Assembly: GCF_000770305.1 (NCBI RefSeq)
Contig: NZ_JNVB01000029.1
Coordinates: 1 to 47,511, forward strand
Source: Erwinia oleae
GTDB lineage: Bacteria; Pseudomonadota; Gammaproteobacteria; Enterobacterales; Enterobacteriaceae
Direction of reading: 5' to 3'
DNA: 47,511 nt
Part shown: positions 45,431 to 47,511 of the stretch, piece after piece
Position numbering within the stretch: position 1 is the first letter of the stretch
How the letters are laid out: each line of letters begins with the position of its first letter
Made by a program: the position numbers and the translations under genes
The notes under the pieces: model-generated
Database searches by the model: none
What the model saw: only the letters and a program-made list of their open reading frames with translations
What the model was told of the DNA's origin: nothing

Positions 45431-47383
45431 CTAATTCAGACGATTTCGCAACGCGATGGTGCTGCCCAGCGCCGTCAGGTGATGCGTATCGTAATAAACG
45501 GGCAAACCGCGATTGGCAATCAGGCAGCCCTGCTGGCTACAGAGGTTGTCTTTCAGCCTGATCACCTTCACGCCCGGCTGTGCGTACCGGTCAAGCAGCG
45601 TGTCAACGTGGTCGGTTTCCGGGTAAAGGCGGAGTGTGCGTTCGGGATCGGCTGAGGATACCGTGTTTTCGGTCAGCAGCGCGTGGATTCGCTTACGCAG
45701 CGGAATTTGCTGAATGTTGTTAAAACGCAGCGGATCGATATCCAGACGAGGGGCATCCTCAATAATGGTGACCTTTTTATTTGCGGCACGCAGTTTCGCC
45801 ACGGCGTTTTTCAACCCCCGATCCAACGCCTGATAATTATCGGTGACGCGTCTGTCGAGCGAGTTGTAGCCGTAGCCACGCGTCGGCAGGAATCCGGAAG
45901 ACCAGTAGGCGGCAATGATGACTTCATCAACCTTGTTGCTGAGTAAAATTTTCAGCGTCTCTTCGTTGAAGGCCTGGCACTGCGCGCCGTGTTTAGGGTG
46001 ATCGACCATATAGCGGCTGGCGCCCACCAAAAACGGGCAGGAAGATTTGGTCAGTTCGAATAAAGGTTTCTTTTTGTTTTCAGCGTATTGTGCGACAGCC
46101 GTATGCAGCGCGGCGGCGTGGCTGTCACCCACCAGCGCCACGGCAGGCACGTTTGATGATGGCAGACAGCGGCTACCCGGTACCGGCAGCAGCGGGCCAT
46201 AATCAATCAGGCAGGGGTTTTTCTCGGCGGAAACTTTGAACATTTCACCTTCATTGACCAATGGATTGACCCTGTCCGGCAGGCCGCCCAGTGTATAAAT
46301 CGCGGTAAAAGATAAAATTCCTGCGGCGCACAGCGCACAATAAATGGAAATAACACGCTGACGCGGGCGCGCCGGTTGGCGGAAAGGTTTTTCGACAAAA
46401 TACCAGGAGAACGCCGCAATGATAAAGGCAGCGGCGCTAATGGAGAGTCCCTGTATGGCAGTGAGATCGTGGTCGGCGGAGAGGCGGGCCAGGCTCAGCA
46501 ATGGCCAGTGCCAGAGATACCATGAGTAGGAGACTCTGCCGATAAATACCATGACACGATTCTCCAGCAGCCAGCGGCTCAGGCTACTGCGGGCGAAAAT
46601 AATCAGTACGCCGCCCAGCACCGGTAACAGGGCCAGATAGCCCGGAAAGACGCTGTCTTTATTCAGTACTGCGGCGGGGATCAGAATCAGTAAAAAACCA
46701 GCCAGTGAAAAAGGCAGGCTTTTCGCACCGGTAAGCGGCCTGCTGCGGTAAAGCGCCAGCAGTACGCCAGCGCCTAATTCCCACGCGCGCGTATGCAGCA
46801 AATAAAAAGCGTTGTTTGCATCGTTTGGTGTAACAACAATATTCACTGCCAGCGAAATCAGACTGATAATCGCAATAAACAGCCTGATGGAAAAACGGAT
46901 GCGACGCGCGAAAAGCATGATGACCGGCAGAAAAAAGTAGAACTGCTCTTCAATGCCCAGCGACCAGGTCATCAGCAGCGGATTGAGATCCGCATTGGGA
47001 TTAAAGTAATCAATTCCCTTTAATAACATGATATTAGGAACGCAAAGCAGTACTGAAACAATGTACTTTGCCATATCGCGGAATTCCAGCGGCGACAGCA
47101 TGCTATAGCCGAGCGCGCTGATACAGAGCAGCATAAAGAACAGCGCAGGCGCGATGCGGCGAATTCGCCTGACATAAAACCGCTGATAGGAAAAGGCATT
47201 ATTGTTTATTTCGCGATAGATGATATTGCCAATCAGGAAACCTGAAATAACAAAAAAGACATCTACGCCAATAAATCCGCCGCTGAATATATGGGCGCCT
47301 GAGTGAAAAAGAACAACTAACAGAATCGCCAGGGCGCGCAGACCGTCAATATCCGCTCTGTATTCGGGATTTTTATCAGACAT
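45431..47383 (-). CDS. OafA-type O-acyltransferase (acyltransferase-3 plus SGNH domain)
   Basis: 650 residues. N-terminal acyltransferase-3 membrane domain of about ten helices, with the hallmark YRADIDGLRALAILLVVLFHSGAHIFSGGFIGVDVFFVISGFLIGNII and MTWSLGIEEQFYFFLP. A C-terminal periplasmic SGNH domain has VALVGDSHAAALHTAV (GDSH block I) and YYDTHHLTALGS (D-x-x-H block V). This is the layout of OafA, which acetylates O-antigen. The sugar target is unknown, and no O-antigen cluster is near. ATG 47383 is chosen because the family begins close to YRADIDGLRA; the longer frame would use TTG at 47422. The remaining 128 bases of the window show no gene. Confidence 0.88.
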   Translation of the reverse strand: MSDKNPEYRADIDGLRALAILLVVLFHSGAHIFSGGFIGVDVFFVISGFLIGNIIYREINNNAFSYQRFYVRRIRRIAPALFFMLLCISALGYSMLSPLEFRDMAKYIVSVLLCVPNIMLLKGIDYFNPNADLNPLLMTWSLGIEEQFYFFLPVIMLFARRIRFSIRLFIAIISLISLAVNIVVTPNDANNAFYLLHTRAWELGAGVLLALYRSRPLTGAKSLPFSLAGFLLILIPAAVLNKDSVFPGYLALLPVLGGVLIIFARSSLSRWLLENRVMVFIGRVSYSWYLWHWPLLSLARLSADHDLTAIQGLSISAAAFIIAAFSWYFVEKPFRQPARPRQRVISIYCALCAAGILSFTAIYTLGGLPDRVNPLVNEGEMFKVSAEKNPCLIDYGPLLPVPGSRCLPSSNVPAVALVGDSHAAALHTAVAQYAENKKKPLFELTKSSCPFLVGASRYMVDHPKHGAQCQAFNEETLKILLSNKVDEVIIAAYWSSGFLPTRGYGYNSLDRRVTDNYQALDRGLKNAVAKLRAANKKVTIIEDAPRLDIDPLRFNNIQQIPLRKRIHALLTENTVSSADPERTLRLYPETDHVDTLLDRYAQPGVKVIRLKDNLCSQQGCLIANRGLPVYYDTHHLTALGSTIALRNRLN

Positions 47384-47511
47384 GAGAGGCTTATCCTTAT
47401 TTTTTCCCACACCATAAAGCAAGTTGTTAGTGTTTCCAATATAGAAACAAAAAATAGGGTAATTCCCAGGAAAGGCTGTTAAAAACGTTATAAAGCGAGG
47501 GTGGGTGAAGG

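Overview
The window is a chromosomal stretch of an enteric gammaproteobacterium, most likely Erwiniaceae (Pantoea/Mixta/Erwinia type). Gene order follows the Escherichia coli block iraP ... psiF ... proC-yaiI-aroL-yaiA-aroM-ppnP-rdgC-mak-sbcC-sbcD-phoB-phoR-brnQ-proY, and the proteins look like close E. coli relatives. The block is interrupted by genes that E. coli lacks there. No insertion sequence, prophage, CRISPR array, rRNA or tRNA was seen. The genus is inference; the synteny is read from the translations.

Region 1 (1-5.6 kb) is accessory and stress-related: iraP (sigma-S anti-adapter), a TetR repressor with a perfect operator and a DUF1348/NTF2-like partner, small envelope proteins, a YmgB/AriR-type connector, an acyltransferase, and a DUF305 protein behind a CueR/MerR-type metal promoter. 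Region 2 (5.6-10.6 kb) is a five-gene peptide/nickel-type ABC importer read leftward. Region 3 (10.7-16.6 kb) holds a CPBP membrane protease, an 870-residue CHASE4-PAS-GGDEF-EAL protein, an unlisted 21-residue membrane protein, an I78 protease-inhibitor lipoprotein, a thioredoxin-like protein, a second YmgB-type protein and a CspA-type cold-shock gene with a long leader.

Region 4 (16.7-23.6 kb): mdtG, a solitary lacZ that keeps lac-like promoter elements but has no lacI or lacY beside it, a glycine-rich lipoprotein, psiF without phoA, and a Rieske-FAD oxidoreductase. Region 5 (23.6-32.8 kb) is the conserved proC to mak block with inserted genes: a membrane-anchored protein plus DUF421, a zinc alcohol dehydrogenase, DUF2076, and a lipoprotein resembling the TolA C-terminal domain at the place where E. 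coli has araJ. Region 6 (32.9-41 kb) is sbcDC (DNA end processing) divergent from phoBR, with a PstS-like gene as apparent third member of the pho operon. Region 7 (41-47.5 kb): a MetE-core-like methyltransferase gene preceded by a perfect MetR box and tandem MetJ boxes, brnQ-proY, and a large O-acyltransferase.

The main leads are regulatory or very small: the CueR-type promoter of the DUF305 gene, the MetR/MetJ control region, the 21-residue membrane protein with its own promoter, a minus-strand terminator with no gene upstream (possible small RNA), the phoBR-pstS-like arrangement, and the relic lac control region.
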